From NCBI GenBank assembly GCA_022820825.1, contig JAJEEU010000037.1:17859-81858 (forward strand): a DNA stretch of 64,000 nucleotides, given 5' to 3'. The notes below the pieces were generated by a model. That model searched no databases. It was not told the origin of the DNA and worked only from the letters and a program-made list of their open reading frames with translations. The DNA is from Vicinamibacteria bacterium (GTDB lineage: Bacteria; Acidobacteriota; Vicinamibacteria; Vicinamibacterales; UBA8438). The position numbers were made by a program, and so were the translations under genes. Positions 1-8,441 of the stretch are shown here, piece by piece (the stretch's first letter is position 1; each line of letters starts with the position of its first letter).

Positions 1-1920
1 GTGCTGGTGGACGGCCGCAGCGCCTACCTCGACTTCTTCGGCCTCGTGCTGTGGGACCTGGTGCCGACGAACTTCGACGACGTGGAGCAGATCGAGGTGG
101 TCCGCGGTCCGGCGTCCGCGGTATGGGGCGCCAACGCCATGACCGGCGCGGTCAACATCATCACCAAACCGCCACGCGAGTCGGTCGGCACGACGGTGAC
201 GCTCACCGGCGGGTACATCGACCGCAACGACGGGACGGGCGCCGGACTCGGCGCCGGGTCGCTGTTCGGCGCCAACGCGACGGTGACGCGCGCGCCGAGC
301 GACAGGTTGTCGTACCGCATCAGCGGCGGGTACTTCATGTCCGACGCCTTTGCGCGTCCCGCCGGGCAAATCCCGGTGGTAGACGACCCGCGGCAGCCGG
401 GCCAGACCGTGGGCGGGGCGTTCTATCCCCTCGACTCGACGGACGCCGGCTTCGGGCGGGGCTTCGCGAACCGCGGCACCAGCCAGCCCAAGTTCGACGT
501 GCGTGTCGACCGGGAGCTGTCCGACGCCACCATCAGCTACTCCGGCGGCGTGGCGGGCACCGAAGGACTCGTGCACAGCGGCATCGGTCCGTACGACATT
601 CAGACGGGCACGTACCTCGGCTACGGCAAGGTGAGCTACACGCGCGGCGCGCTGCGCGCGCAGTTCTTCACCAACTTCCTGGACGGCGAGGCGCCGAACC
701 TGCTGCTGCCCGATCCCGCCACGGGCAGGCCGCTGCAGTTGAACTTCAAGACCCAGACCTACGACGGGGAGATCGGCCATTCGGTATTCCTGGGCAACCG
801 GCACCGCCTCAGCTACGGCGGCAACCTGCGGCAGAACAACTTCGACATCACGCTCGCGCCGCTCAGCGAGAACCGGACCGAAATCGGCGGCTACCTGCAG
901 GATGAGATCTTCTGGGACCAGTTCCGCCTCGTCCTGGGCGGGCGCGTGGACAAGTTCGGCAACCTGTCCGACCCGAAGTTCTCGCCGCGCATCGCGTTCA
1001 TCGTCAAGCCGGCGGAGGACCACTCCGTCACGCTCTCGTTCAACCAGGCCTACCGCGCGCCGTCGGTCATCAACAACTTCCTGCAGACGAGCATCGTCAG
1101 CCCGGTGGACCTGAGCGGTCTCGCGCCGCTGCTGCCGCCGCCGCTGCAGCCGGCCGTGGCGCAGCCGTTCCCGCTCATAGTCAACGCGGTCGGCAGCAAC
1201 ATCCCGATCGGGAACATGGACCAGGACGAGCTGATCGTGGAATCGCTAACGGCGTACGAGGTGAGCTACACCGGCGTGCTGCCGCGGGGGACGACGCTGG
1301 GCGGCTCCTTCTTCGTCAACCAGCGGGAGGATTCGATCAGCTTCACGCCGCTGGCGCCGACCCGCGACCCGTACACCCCGGCGAACCCGCCCCCGGGCTG
1401 GCAACTGCCTCCCGTCGTGCTGGGGTTGATGGCGCAGGCGGGGATCTACCTGCCCCGGACGGCTTTCACCTACTTCAACCTGGGTCCCCTGCGGCAGACC
1501 GGCGTGGAGCTGTGGCTCGATCAGCGGTTCTCGCGCGAGCTGGCGGCATCGGTCAACTACTCGTGGCAGTCGGAGCCCGAGATTCTCGACGACCCGAACC
1601 CGTTTCTGGCGTCCGAGCTGAACCTGCCGCCGACCCACCGCTTCAACGCGGAGGTGAACTGGAACGGCTCGCGGCTGCTCGGTGCGGCCTCCGTGAACGC
1701 CGCCACCGACGCGTTCTGGAGCGACGTGCTTTCAGCGGGTTACCACGGCTACACCGACGGGTACGCGACGGTGAACGGCAGCTTCGGCGTGAAGTGGCAG
1801 GGCGGCAGGATCATCACCACCGTCAAGGTGAACAACCTGTTCAACCAGACCATCCAGCAGCACATCTTCGGCGACCTGCTGCGGCGGACCGTGATCGGCG
1901 AGATCAAGTTCCGCCTCTGA
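1..1920 (+). CDS. TonB-dependent receptor, 5'-truncated by the window edge
   Basis: This is the last 639 codons of an outer-membrane TonB-dependent receptor that imports a bound ligand, such as a siderophore, cofactor or oligosaccharide, using TonB energy. The first ~60 residues are the end of the plug domain, including the typical VEQIEVVRGPASAVWGANA stretch and AVNIITK. The remainder is a beta-barrel with alternating aromatic strands, ending in the expected C-terminal strand IGEIKFRL. The frame is already open at base 1 and no signal peptide or TonB box is visible, so the true start lies upstream and the GTG at base 1 should not be read as the start. The ligand cannot be inferred. The gene converges on the minus-strand gene ending at 1932. 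Confidence 0.93.
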   Translation: MLVDGRSAYLDFFGLVLWDLVPTNFDDVEQIEVVRGPASAVWGANAMTGAVNIITKPPRESVGTTVTLTGGYIDRNDGTGAGLGAGSLFGANATVTRAPSDRLSYRISGGYFMSDAFARPAGQIPVVDDPRQPGQTVGGAFYPLDSTDAGFGRGFANRGTSQPKFDVRVDRELSDATISYSGGVAGTEGLVHSGIGPYDIQTGTYLGYGKVSYTRGALRAQFFTNFLDGEAPNLLLPDPATGRPLQLNFKTQTYDGEIGHSVFLGNRHRLSYGGNLRQNNFDITLAPLSENRTEIGGYLQDEIFWDQFRLVLGGRVDKFGNLSDPKFSPRIAFIVKPAEDHSVTLSFNQAYRAPSVINNFLQTSIVSPVDLSGLAPLLPPPLQPAVAQPFPLIVNAVGSNIPIGNMDQDELIVESLTAYEVSYTGVLPRGTTLGGSFFVNQREDSISFTPLAPTRDPYTPANPPPGWQLPPVVLGLMAQAGIYLPRTAFTYFNLGPLRQTGVELWLDQRFSRELAASVNYSWQSEPEILDDPNPFLASELNLPPTHRFNAEVNWNGSRLLGAASVNAATDAFWSDVLSAGYHGYTDGYATVNGSFGVKWQGGRIITTVKVNNLFNQTIQQHIFGDLLRRTVIGEIKFRL

Positions 1921-1931
1921 CGCGCTACCTC

Positions 1932-2420
1932 CTAATCCTGCGGGACGTCATAGTGCTCCCACAGGTACTCGGGGAAGTACGTGTGGAGGTGCAGGAAGAT
2001 CTCGTGCACCAGGTTCACCGACTTGGTGACGCCATAGGCGTGGCAGCCCGGCCTGGCCACCACGTGGACCAGCATGCTGCCGCGGCGGTTCGAGCATCCC
2101 GCGCGCGCGCGGCGGCGGTCGATGCGGCGGTGCGCCGGCAGTGACCGCGCCGAGCGCCCCTCGATGAAGCGCCGGAGCTCCGCGGCAAGCTCGGAGCGGG
2201 CGCGCACGTGCGGCAGCACGTTGGTGAACGTCAGCGTGCCGGTGGCCGGTTCATACGTCAGCTTGAACGGCTTGTCGGCCAGCCACAGGAAGCGGAAATG
2301 ATGCTTGCCGGCCCGCGGCGGCTGCTCCGCATAGCCCCTGAACACGCCCCGGTCCGCGTATTCCTGCAGGCGGCGCCGCACTGCCGCCAAGTCGCGCGCC
2401 GTTGAATCCTCCGCCGCCAA
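1932..2420 (-). CDS. Conserved hypothetical protein, about 162 aa
   Basis: A small basic protein of unrecognised function. It follows the thiamine-diphosphate enzyme on the same strand and probably shares its transcript. It has no signal peptide or membrane segment. The N-terminal part is charged and helical (AAVRRRLQEYADRG). The middle looks like a beta-sandwich (FRFLWLADKPFKLTYE, TLTFTNVLP), and an Arg-rich stretch precedes a conserved-looking tail (VHEIFLHLHTYFPEYLWEHY). The frame is open upstream into the neighbouring gene, so the start is uncertain. TTG at 2420 is chosen because it lies just after the upstream stop (2441); TTG at 2390 is an alternative. Codon use matches the neighbours. 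Confidence 0.6.
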   Translation of the reverse strand: MAAEDSTARDLAAVRRRLQEYADRGVFRGYAEQPPRAGKHHFRFLWLADKPFKLTYEPATGTLTFTNVLPHVRARSELAAELRRFIEGRSARSLPAHRRIDRRRARAGCSNRRGSMLVHVVARPGCHAYGVTKSVNLVHEIFLHLHTYFPEYLWEHYDVPQD

Positions 2421-2440
2421 GTTCCTGTATGGAGCTGCGG

Positions 2441-4390
2441 TCAGTGGTTGTACGACATCACGCCGGGCTCGACCTTGCCGAGGAACCCGGGCGGATACTG
2501 GTCGCGCACCCAGAATTCCTTCCTGGCCTGCACGTTGACGACCGCCGGACGGCTCTCGTCCAGCGCCACCTGGTACGCGCGCTCCAGCGCCGGCTTGAAC
2601 TCGCCCGGCCGCGTGACGTACTCGCCGTGCGCGCCGAGCGCCTCGCCCACCTTGTCGTAGCGCACGTTCTCCTGGAAGAGGTGGATGGGGAGGCTGATGG
2701 CGTTGTTCCGCTGCCCCGTCCAGGTGCCCCAGGCGTTGTTGTTGTAGACGATGATCACGGCCGGCAGCCGGTACTTCGCCAGCGTTTCGAGCTCCATCCC
2801 GGAATAGCCCATGCCGCCGTCGCCGGTGATGGTCACGACCGGATGCCCCTGGTAGTCGGCCTGCGCGCCGACGCCGTGCCTGACCGCCACCGCGGCGCCC
2901 AGCGCGTAGCCGACGTCGGGGCCTATCGCGCCGTACTGGTAGGCGCCGTTGATGACCTGCCCCGGCCGGTACCCGCGCATGTACCGCCGCGTGTAGCGCG
3001 CGATCCCGTAGCCGCCCTGGACGACTGTAGTGCGCTCGCGCGGCAGGCTGCCGTTGTAGAGGAAGTCGGCCAGCTCCTTGCCGAGCACCGCCGGGTGCAC
3101 GGCGTCGGTATAGGTGAGGCCGGTCTGGTAGAACTGCTCGTTCTCGGCCTCGAACGCCTGCCGCGCCGCGGCCACCTCGGCCAGCCAGGCGTCGTGCTTC
3201 CGGCTCGGCATGGCCTCGGCGAGCGCCTCCAGCGCCGCCATCTCGTCGCTGACGATGCCGACGTCGATCGGCAGGTTGCGGCCGATGTCCTCGGCGGCCG
3301 GGTCGATGCGGATGTAGCGTGCGTCCGGCCCGAAGGCGAACTCGCCCATCGCCGGCATGCAGTACTGCCCCACGAGCAGCACCACGTCCGCACTTGCCAG
3401 CGCGTCCGGCGCCGCGTCGGCCGACAGCGGGCTGTCGGCGGGGAACTGCCCCTTCATCGCGCCCGATTCGACCACCGGGATCTGCGCCTTCTCGGCAAGA
3501 CGCTGCAGCGCCTTCCACGCCTTGTGGTAGAAGACCCCGTTGCTCGACACGATGATCGGCCGTTGCGCCCCCTGCAGCAGGCGGACGGCGGCATCGACGG
3601 CCTTCGGATCCGGATGCGGCTTCGCCTCGGTCCGGTAGCGCGTCTTGTCGTAGTAGTACTCCAGCTCGCTGGCATCCTGAAAAACGGCGCCCGCCACCTC
3701 GGCCGGGAAGTCCAGGTGCACCGGCTTCGGCACGCCGGTATTGAGCTGCCGGAACGCGTAGCCCGCGTACTCCCAGGTGCGCTCCGGCGTGATCAGCCGC
3801 TTGCCGTACTTGCGCATCCCCTCCGTGGTCGGCTGCTGGTAGCAGTCCTGGATCCCGCGCTCGGTGTCGTCGCCGCGGATGGTCGTGTTGCTCGCCAGCA
3901 CGAGCATCGGCGAACGCGCCGCGTTGGCCGCCGCGATGCCGCAGATCATGTCCGTGAACCCCGGGCCCTCGGTGCCGGAGGTCGCCGCGATCTCGCCCGT
4001 CGCCCGGCAGAACGCGTCCGCCGCGTGGGCCAACGACCCCTCGTGGCGGCCCGAATATGTAGGAATACCCGCCTCCGCCATCGCGTGCACGACCAGGTAG
4101 TTGCCCGGGCAGCAGAACAGCGCGCCGATGCCTTCCTCCCTGCACGCGCGCGCGAACACCTGCGCGCCGATCATCGGGAAGTCGACAGCCGGCCGCGGCG
4201 CCCGTTCCGCGGCCTCGAACTCGCTCGGGATGGTGATCGGCCGCGCATCCTCCTCGGCCGCCGCGGCGATGCGCCCCGTGCCCAGGGCGGCCGCCGTGGC
4301 GCCGGCGCCGCCAAGCACGGCCTTCTTCATGAACAACCGGCGGGATTCCGCGACGTTGCCCTGCCCCTGCTTCCGCGCGCGCTTCTTCAT
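2441..4390 (-). CDS. Tat-exported thiamine-diphosphate-dependent enzyme, acetolactate-synthase-like
   Basis: A 649-aa protein with the three-domain layout of the acetolactate synthase / oxalyl-CoA decarboxylase family. The N-terminal pyrimidine-binding domain carries the catalytic glutamate (E117 in [13 protein letters not shown]). A central domain follows, and the C-terminal diphosphate-binding domain has the GDGG...NN motif near residues 521-550 ([22 protein letters not shown]). The N-terminus has a twin-arginine signal ([16 protein letters not shown]) and an Ala-rich hydrophobic stretch, so the folded, cofactor-loaded enzyme is predicted to be exported; that is unusual for this family. The ATG at 4390 is preceded by GGAGG at good spacing. 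Substrate is not inferable. The usual small regulatory subunit of acetolactate synthase is absent nearby. Confidence 0.85.
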   Translation of the reverse strand: MKKRARKQGQGNVAESRRLFMKKAVLGGAGATAAALGTGRIAAAAEEDARPITIPSEFEAAERAPRPAVDFPMIGAQVFARACREEGIGALFCCPGNYLVVHAMAEAGIPTYSGRHEGSLAHAADAFCRATGEIAATSGTEGPGFTDMICGIAAANAARSPMLVLASNTTIRGDDTERGIQDCYQQPTTEGMRKYGKRLITPERTWEYAGYAFRQLNTGVPKPVHLDFPAEVAGAVFQDASELEYYYDKTRYRTEAKPHPDPKAVDAAVRLLQGAQRPIIVSSNGVFYHKAWKALQRLAEKAQIPVVESGAMKGQFPADSPLSADAAPDALASADVVLLVGQYCMPAMGEFAFGPDARYIRIDPAAEDIGRNLPIDVGIVSDEMAALEALAEAMPSRKHDAWLAEVAAARQAFEAENEQFYQTGLTYTDAVHPAVLGKELADFLYNGSLPRERTTVVQGGYGIARYTRRYMRGYRPGQVINGAYQYGAIGPDVGYALGAAVAVRHGVGAQADYQGHPVVTITGDGGMGYSGMELETLAKYRLPAVIIVYNNNAWGTWTGQRNNAISLPIHLFQENVRYDKVGEALGAHGEYVTRPGEFKPALERAYQVALDESRPAVVNVQARKEFWVRDQYPPGFLGKVEPGVMSYNH

Positions 4391-4453
4391 CGGAGACCTC
4401 CGTCCGAATCCGCTCCCCGGACGCCGGCCGCCGCCGGATGCGGCGGCCGGCCT

Positions 4454-4556
4454 ATCGTATCATCGGTATTGTCGACATTTGTGTTTCAGCGACCTGCGCC
4501 GTCATCCCCGGCCCTTGTCCGGGTCCGCTGCAGTTGCGCCGGTTTGATGATACGAT
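4454..4556. promoter_or_regulatory. Divergent promoter region with an 11-bp inverted repeat
   Basis: The intergenic region between the divergent TPP-enzyme gene and DUF1592 gene has a perfect inverted repeat: ATCGTATCATC at 4454-4464 and GATGATACGAT at 4546-4556. Each arm read towards its own gene gives TGATACGAT, which resembles an extended -10 box, so the repeat probably marks two outward promoters sharing the same -10 element. No convincing -35 box is seen on either side. Whether a regulator binds both arms is unknown. Confidence 0.45.
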
Positions 4557-4583
4557 GGCCCTGCTACCAACAGTAGATTGACG

Positions 4584-7061
4584 ATGCCCGACAGACCGCC
4601 GCCGCCCCGCCGGGCGAAAGTGCTGCCAAGCGCAATGGCATTCGGTCTCGGTGTGCTGATTGCCGCCGCAGGCGCGGATCGCCTGTCCCTGCAGGCGCAG
4701 GGTGGGTCGCCGGCTGTCCGGACGGCGGCCGAATCCGCGGCGCCGTCGCGCGCTCTGCTCGATCGGTACTGCGTAAGCTGCCACAACGAGCGCCTCGAGA
4801 CGGGCGGCGTGATGTTCGACACGGTCGATCTCGGCCGCGTGGATCTCCACCGTGAGCTGCTCGAGAAGGTCGTGCGCAAGCTCCGCAGCGACCAGATGCC
4901 GCCGCAGGGGCGTCCGCGGCCCGCGGCGCCCGAGGCCGCGGCGTTCGTATCCGCGCTCGAGGCGGAGCTCGACCGCGTGGCGGCCGCCGCTCCGAACCCG
5001 GGCAGGATCGCGCCGCGCCGCCTGAACCGCACGGAGTACGTCAACGCCATCCGCGACCTGCTGGCGCTGGAAATCGACGGCGAGGCGCTGCTCCCGAGCG
5101 ACATGGCCGGCTTCGGCTTCGACAACAACGCCGAAGTGCTGGCGATGACGCCGGGGCTGATGGAACGCTACATCATCGCGGCGGCCAAGGTCAGCCGCCT
5201 CGCCGTGGGCACGCTGGAGAACCGGCCGATCATCCAGACCTACCGGGTCCCGCCTGTGACGAGGCAGGACGCGCGGATGGGCGAGGGCATGCCGTTCGCC
5301 ACGCACGGTGGTCTCAGCGCCCGCCACACCTTCCCGCTCGACGGCGACTACCTGTTCAAGATCCGCCTCGGGCGCAACGACGGCGGCGGAACGATTGGCG
5401 GCAACATCGCCGAGCGCGAGTACCACCTCGAACTGAGAATCGACCACGCCCTCGTAGGGCGCCTGACGGTGGGCGGCAGGTTCAAGGGGCAGGTCAAGTA
5501 CAGCCTGAGCCTGGCGCCGCCCGAGGACGATGTCGTCCACCGCGAAGCCGCCCTATACAGCATGAGCGCCGATGAGGACCTGGAGGTCCGCGTCCCGGTC
5601 GAGGCCGGCAGCAGGGTCGTCTCGGTGGGCTTCACCAACGTGGCGCCGTCGGCCTTCGAGGGCGAGGGCGACACGGTGGTCGCCGAGCTCGCGGCGCTCG
5701 AGATCCATGGGCCGTTCGAAGGGAAAATCCCGGGCGAGACTCCCAGTCGAACGCGAATCTTCGTGTGCCGGCCGAGCGGTTCCGGGGACGAGCAGCCGTG
5801 CGCCCGGCAAATCATCTCCACGTTGACCCGCCGTGCGTATCGTCGCCCCGTCACGGACGCCGACCTCGACCCGCTCATGCGGATCTACGAGGTCGGACGC
5901 GCCGAGGGCGACTTCGAGACCGGCATTGCGCGCGCGCTCGAGGCGCTGCTGAGCATGCCCGCGTTCCTGATGCGCAGCGAGGCGCGGCCGGTCGACACCG
6001 GCGCGGCGGCGCTGCATCGCATCAGCGACGTCGAGCTGGCGTCCCGGCTGGCCTTCTTCCTCTGGCGGAGCATCCCGGACGACGAGCTGCTGGAAGCGGC
6101 CGAGCGCGGCCGGTTGTCGGACCCCGCGGTCCTCGCCCGGGAGACGCGGCGGCTGCTGGCCGATCCGCGGGCCACGCGCTGGATGAACGACTTCCTCGGG
6201 CAGTGGCTGCAGATCCGCAACCTGGAGTCGATAGTGCCCGATCCGTTGACGTTTCCGTCATTCGACGAAACGCTGCGGCGGGCGATGCTCTCGGAGACGG
6301 AGCTGTTCTTCGAGAGCCAGGTGCGCGACGACCGCAGCATCCTGGACCTGCTCGGGGCCGACTACACGTTCCTCAACGCCCGACTGGCCGAGCACTACGG
6401 AATTCCCGACGTGTACGGGAGCCATTTCAGGCGGGTCCCGGTCACGGACGCGGCGCGGCACGGGTTGCTGGGGCACGCCAGCGTGCTGACCACCACGTCG
6501 TACGCCAACCGGACGTCCGTCGTGTTGCGCGGCAAGTGGGTGCTGGAGACGCTGCTGGGCGCGCCGCCGCCCGCGCCGCCGCCGAACGTCCCGCCGCTGC
6601 CCCAGAACGACGAGGCTGACACGCCGACATCGTTGCGGGAGAAGATGGAGCAGCATCGCGCCAATCCCGTGTGCGCGACCTGCCATGCCAATCTCGATCC
6701 GCTCGGGTTCGCGGTCGAGAACTTCGACGCCGTCGGCAGGTGGCGCGAGGACGACGACGGTGCGCCGATCGACGCCGCCATCACCTGGAAGGGCGCGCAA
6801 ATCGACGGTCCGGCGCAGTTCCGCGCCGCGCTGCTCGAACGCAGCGAGCAGGAGCTGCTGCGCACCGTCACCGAAAAGCTGTTGATATACGCGCTCGGCC
6901 GGGGGCTCACCTACCATGATGCGCCCACCGTGCGCCGGCTCGTGCGCGACGCGGCCGAAGACGACTACCGTTGGTCTTCACTGATCCTCGGCATCGTCCG
7001 GAGCGACCCGTTCCGGCAACGGATGCTCGGAAGCGCGGACCAACTGCAAGCGGAGCAATAG
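4584..7061 (+). CDS. DUF1592-type exported protein with two CxxCH motifs (cassette 1)
   Basis: A protein of about 825 aa with the planctomycete/acidobacterial domain set usually annotated DUF1587-DUF1595-DUF1592-DUF1588-DUF1585, whose function is unknown. An N-terminal hydrophobic segment (~15-30) suggests export. A CVSCH motif (63-67) lies in a cytochrome-like start, and a second motif, CATCH, sits in the C-terminal DPLGFAVENFDAVGRW region. Both could bind heme c covalently. The ATG at 4584 is preferred over an in-frame TTG at 4578. The stop is 2 bp before the DUF1552 gene, so they are translationally linked. A close paralog lies at 26357-28783. Outer-membrane or periplasmic location is an inference from the signal and partners. 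Confidence 0.88.
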   Translation: MPDRPPPPRRAKVLPSAMAFGLGVLIAAAGADRLSLQAQGGSPAVRTAAESAAPSRALLDRYCVSCHNERLETGGVMFDTVDLGRVDLHRELLEKVVRKLRSDQMPPQGRPRPAAPEAAAFVSALEAELDRVAAAAPNPGRIAPRRLNRTEYVNAIRDLLALEIDGEALLPSDMAGFGFDNNAEVLAMTPGLMERYIIAAAKVSRLAVGTLENRPIIQTYRVPPVTRQDARMGEGMPFATHGGLSARHTFPLDGDYLFKIRLGRNDGGGTIGGNIAEREYHLELRIDHALVGRLTVGGRFKGQVKYSLSLAPPEDDVVHREAALYSMSADEDLEVRVPVEAGSRVVSVGFTNVAPSAFEGEGDTVVAELAALEIHGPFEGKIPGETPSRTRIFVCRPSGSGDEQPCARQIISTLTRRAYRRPVTDADLDPLMRIYEVGRAEGDFETGIARALEALLSMPAFLMRSEARPVDTGAAALHRISDVELASRLAFFLWRSIPDDELLEAAERGRLSDPAVLARETRRLLADPRATRWMNDFLGQWLQIRNLESIVPDPLTFPSFDETLRRAMLSETELFFESQVRDDRSILDLLGADYTFLNARLAEHYGIPDVYGSHFRRVPVTDAARHGLLGHASVLTTTSYANRTSVVLRGKWVLETLLGAPPPAPPPNVPPLPQNDEADTPTSLREKMEQHRANPVCATCHANLDPLGFAVENFDAVGRWREDDDGAPIDAAITWKGAQIDGPAQFRAALLERSEQELLRTVTEKLLIYALGRGLTYHDAPTVRRLVRDAAEDDYRWSSLILGIVRSDPFRQRMLGSADQLQAEQ

Positions 7062-7063
7062 CC

Positions 7064-8413
7064 ATGTTCATCACGAAGAAGCATCTGTCCCGCCGTACGT
7101 TGCTGCGCGGCGCCGGCGCCGCTCTCGCGCTGCCCCTGCTGGACGCGATGGTGCCCGCGCTGACCGCGCTGAGCCGGACGGCGGCGGCCCCGGCGCGCCT
7201 GCGGCGGCTCGGGGTCTTCTACGTCCCCAACGGCATGTCCATGGGTTACTGGTGGCCGGAAGCCGAGGGCCGCCTGACCACGATGCCGCCGATACTCGAA
7301 TCGCTGTCGGAGCTGAAGGACGAGGTGTTGCTCATCGGCGGCCTGGCCGACGAGCCGGCGAACCAGATTGCGTTCGGGGGTGACCACGCGCGCTCGGCCG
7401 GCACGTTCCTGACGGCGACCCCCTACAAGCCGACGGAGGGCGCAGACGTCTACGCCGCCGTGTCCATGGACCAGATCGCCGCGCGCGAGCTCGGCAAGCA
7501 GACGCAGCTCACGTCGCTGGAGCTCGGCGTCGAGTCGAACGCCATGGTGGGCTCCTGCGATGCGGGCGCGAGCTGCGCCTACACCAATACGATCGCGTGG
7601 CGCACGCCGACCACGCCGCTGCCCGTCGAGCGCGATCCGCGGGCCGTCTTCGAGCGGCTCTTCGGGATCAGCGGCAGCACGGACCCCGCGGCGCGGCGGG
7701 CGCGGCTCCAGCGCGACCAGACGATCGTCGACGCGGTGTCCTCCGAGCTGCAGCGTCTCGAGCTGACCCTCGCGGCGGAGGACCGGCTCAAGGTGGCCGA
7801 ATACGCCGACGCGGTGCGCGACGTCGAGCGGCGCATCCGGATTGCCGAGCAGCAGAGCTCCCGCGAGCTGCCGCTGGTGGACGAGCCCGCCGGCATTCCG
7901 GACGACTATGCCACGCACGCGAAGCTGCTGATGGACATGCTGGCGCTGGCCTACCAGGCCGATCTGACGCGCGTCAGCACGTTCATGCTGGCCAAGGAGG
8001 TCAGCGGACGCGCCTATCCCGAGATCGGGGTCTCCGATTCGCACCATCCGCTGTCGCACCACCAGGACGAGCCGGCCAAGCTCGAGCGGCTGTACAAGGT
8101 CAACGAGTACCACTTCCAGCAGTTCGCCCATCTCGTAAAGCGCCTGGCGCAGACGCCCGAGGGTGAAGGGACGCTGCTGGACCACACCGCCCTGCTCTAC
8201 GGGACGGGTATCAGCGACAGCAACACCCACTTCCACGACGACCTGCCGATTGCGGTCGTCGGCGGCCGGGCCGCGGGGATACGCGGCGGCCGCTACGTCC
8301 GGCATCCCCTGGGGACGCCGCTCGCCAACCTGTTCCTGCCGCTGCTCGACAACTTCGACATACACCTCGACAGCTTCGGCGACAGCACCGGCCGGATCGA
8401 TACGCTCACGTAG
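7064..8413 (+). CDS. DUF1552 protein with Tat signal (cassette 1)
   Basis: A 449-aa DUF1552 family protein of unknown function. The N-terminus MFITKKHLSRRTLLRGAGAA has the twin-arginine motif followed by a hydrophobic stretch, so export in a folded state is predicted. Conserved parts include RRLGVFYVPNGM, the GGDHARSAGTFLT region, CAYTNTIAWRTPTTPLP and the His-rich SDSHHPLSHHQDEPAK near the C-terminal third, a plausible metal site. The fold recalls the alkaline-phosphatase/sulfatase-like DUF1501 group, but no catalytic assignment can be made. It starts 2 bp after the DUF1592 gene and precedes the ankyrin gene. A paralog lies at 28801-30156. Confidence 0.9.
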   Translation: MFITKKHLSRRTLLRGAGAALALPLLDAMVPALTALSRTAAAPARLRRLGVFYVPNGMSMGYWWPEAEGRLTTMPPILESLSELKDEVLLIGGLADEPANQIAFGGDHARSAGTFLTATPYKPTEGADVYAAVSMDQIAARELGKQTQLTSLELGVESNAMVGSCDAGASCAYTNTIAWRTPTTPLPVERDPRAVFERLFGISGSTDPAARRARLQRDQTIVDAVSSELQRLELTLAAEDRLKVAEYADAVRDVERRIRIAEQQSSRELPLVDEPAGIPDDYATHAKLLMDMLALAYQADLTRVSTFMLAKEVSGRAYPEIGVSDSHHPLSHHQDEPAKLERLYKVNEYHFQQFAHLVKRLAQTPEGEGTLLDHTALLYGTGISDSNTHFHDDLPIAVVGGRAAGIRGGRYVRHPLGTPLANLFLPLLDNFDIHLDSFGDSTGRIDTLT

Positions 8414-8441
8414 GGGCCGACCCTTACCGACGAGGATCAGC

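Noticed and set aside
1932..4145. A single long minus-strand open frame spanning the TPP-enzyme gene in a second frame
   Set aside because: Only its last ~160 codons look like protein; the rest is a GC-rich shadow of the enzyme gene.
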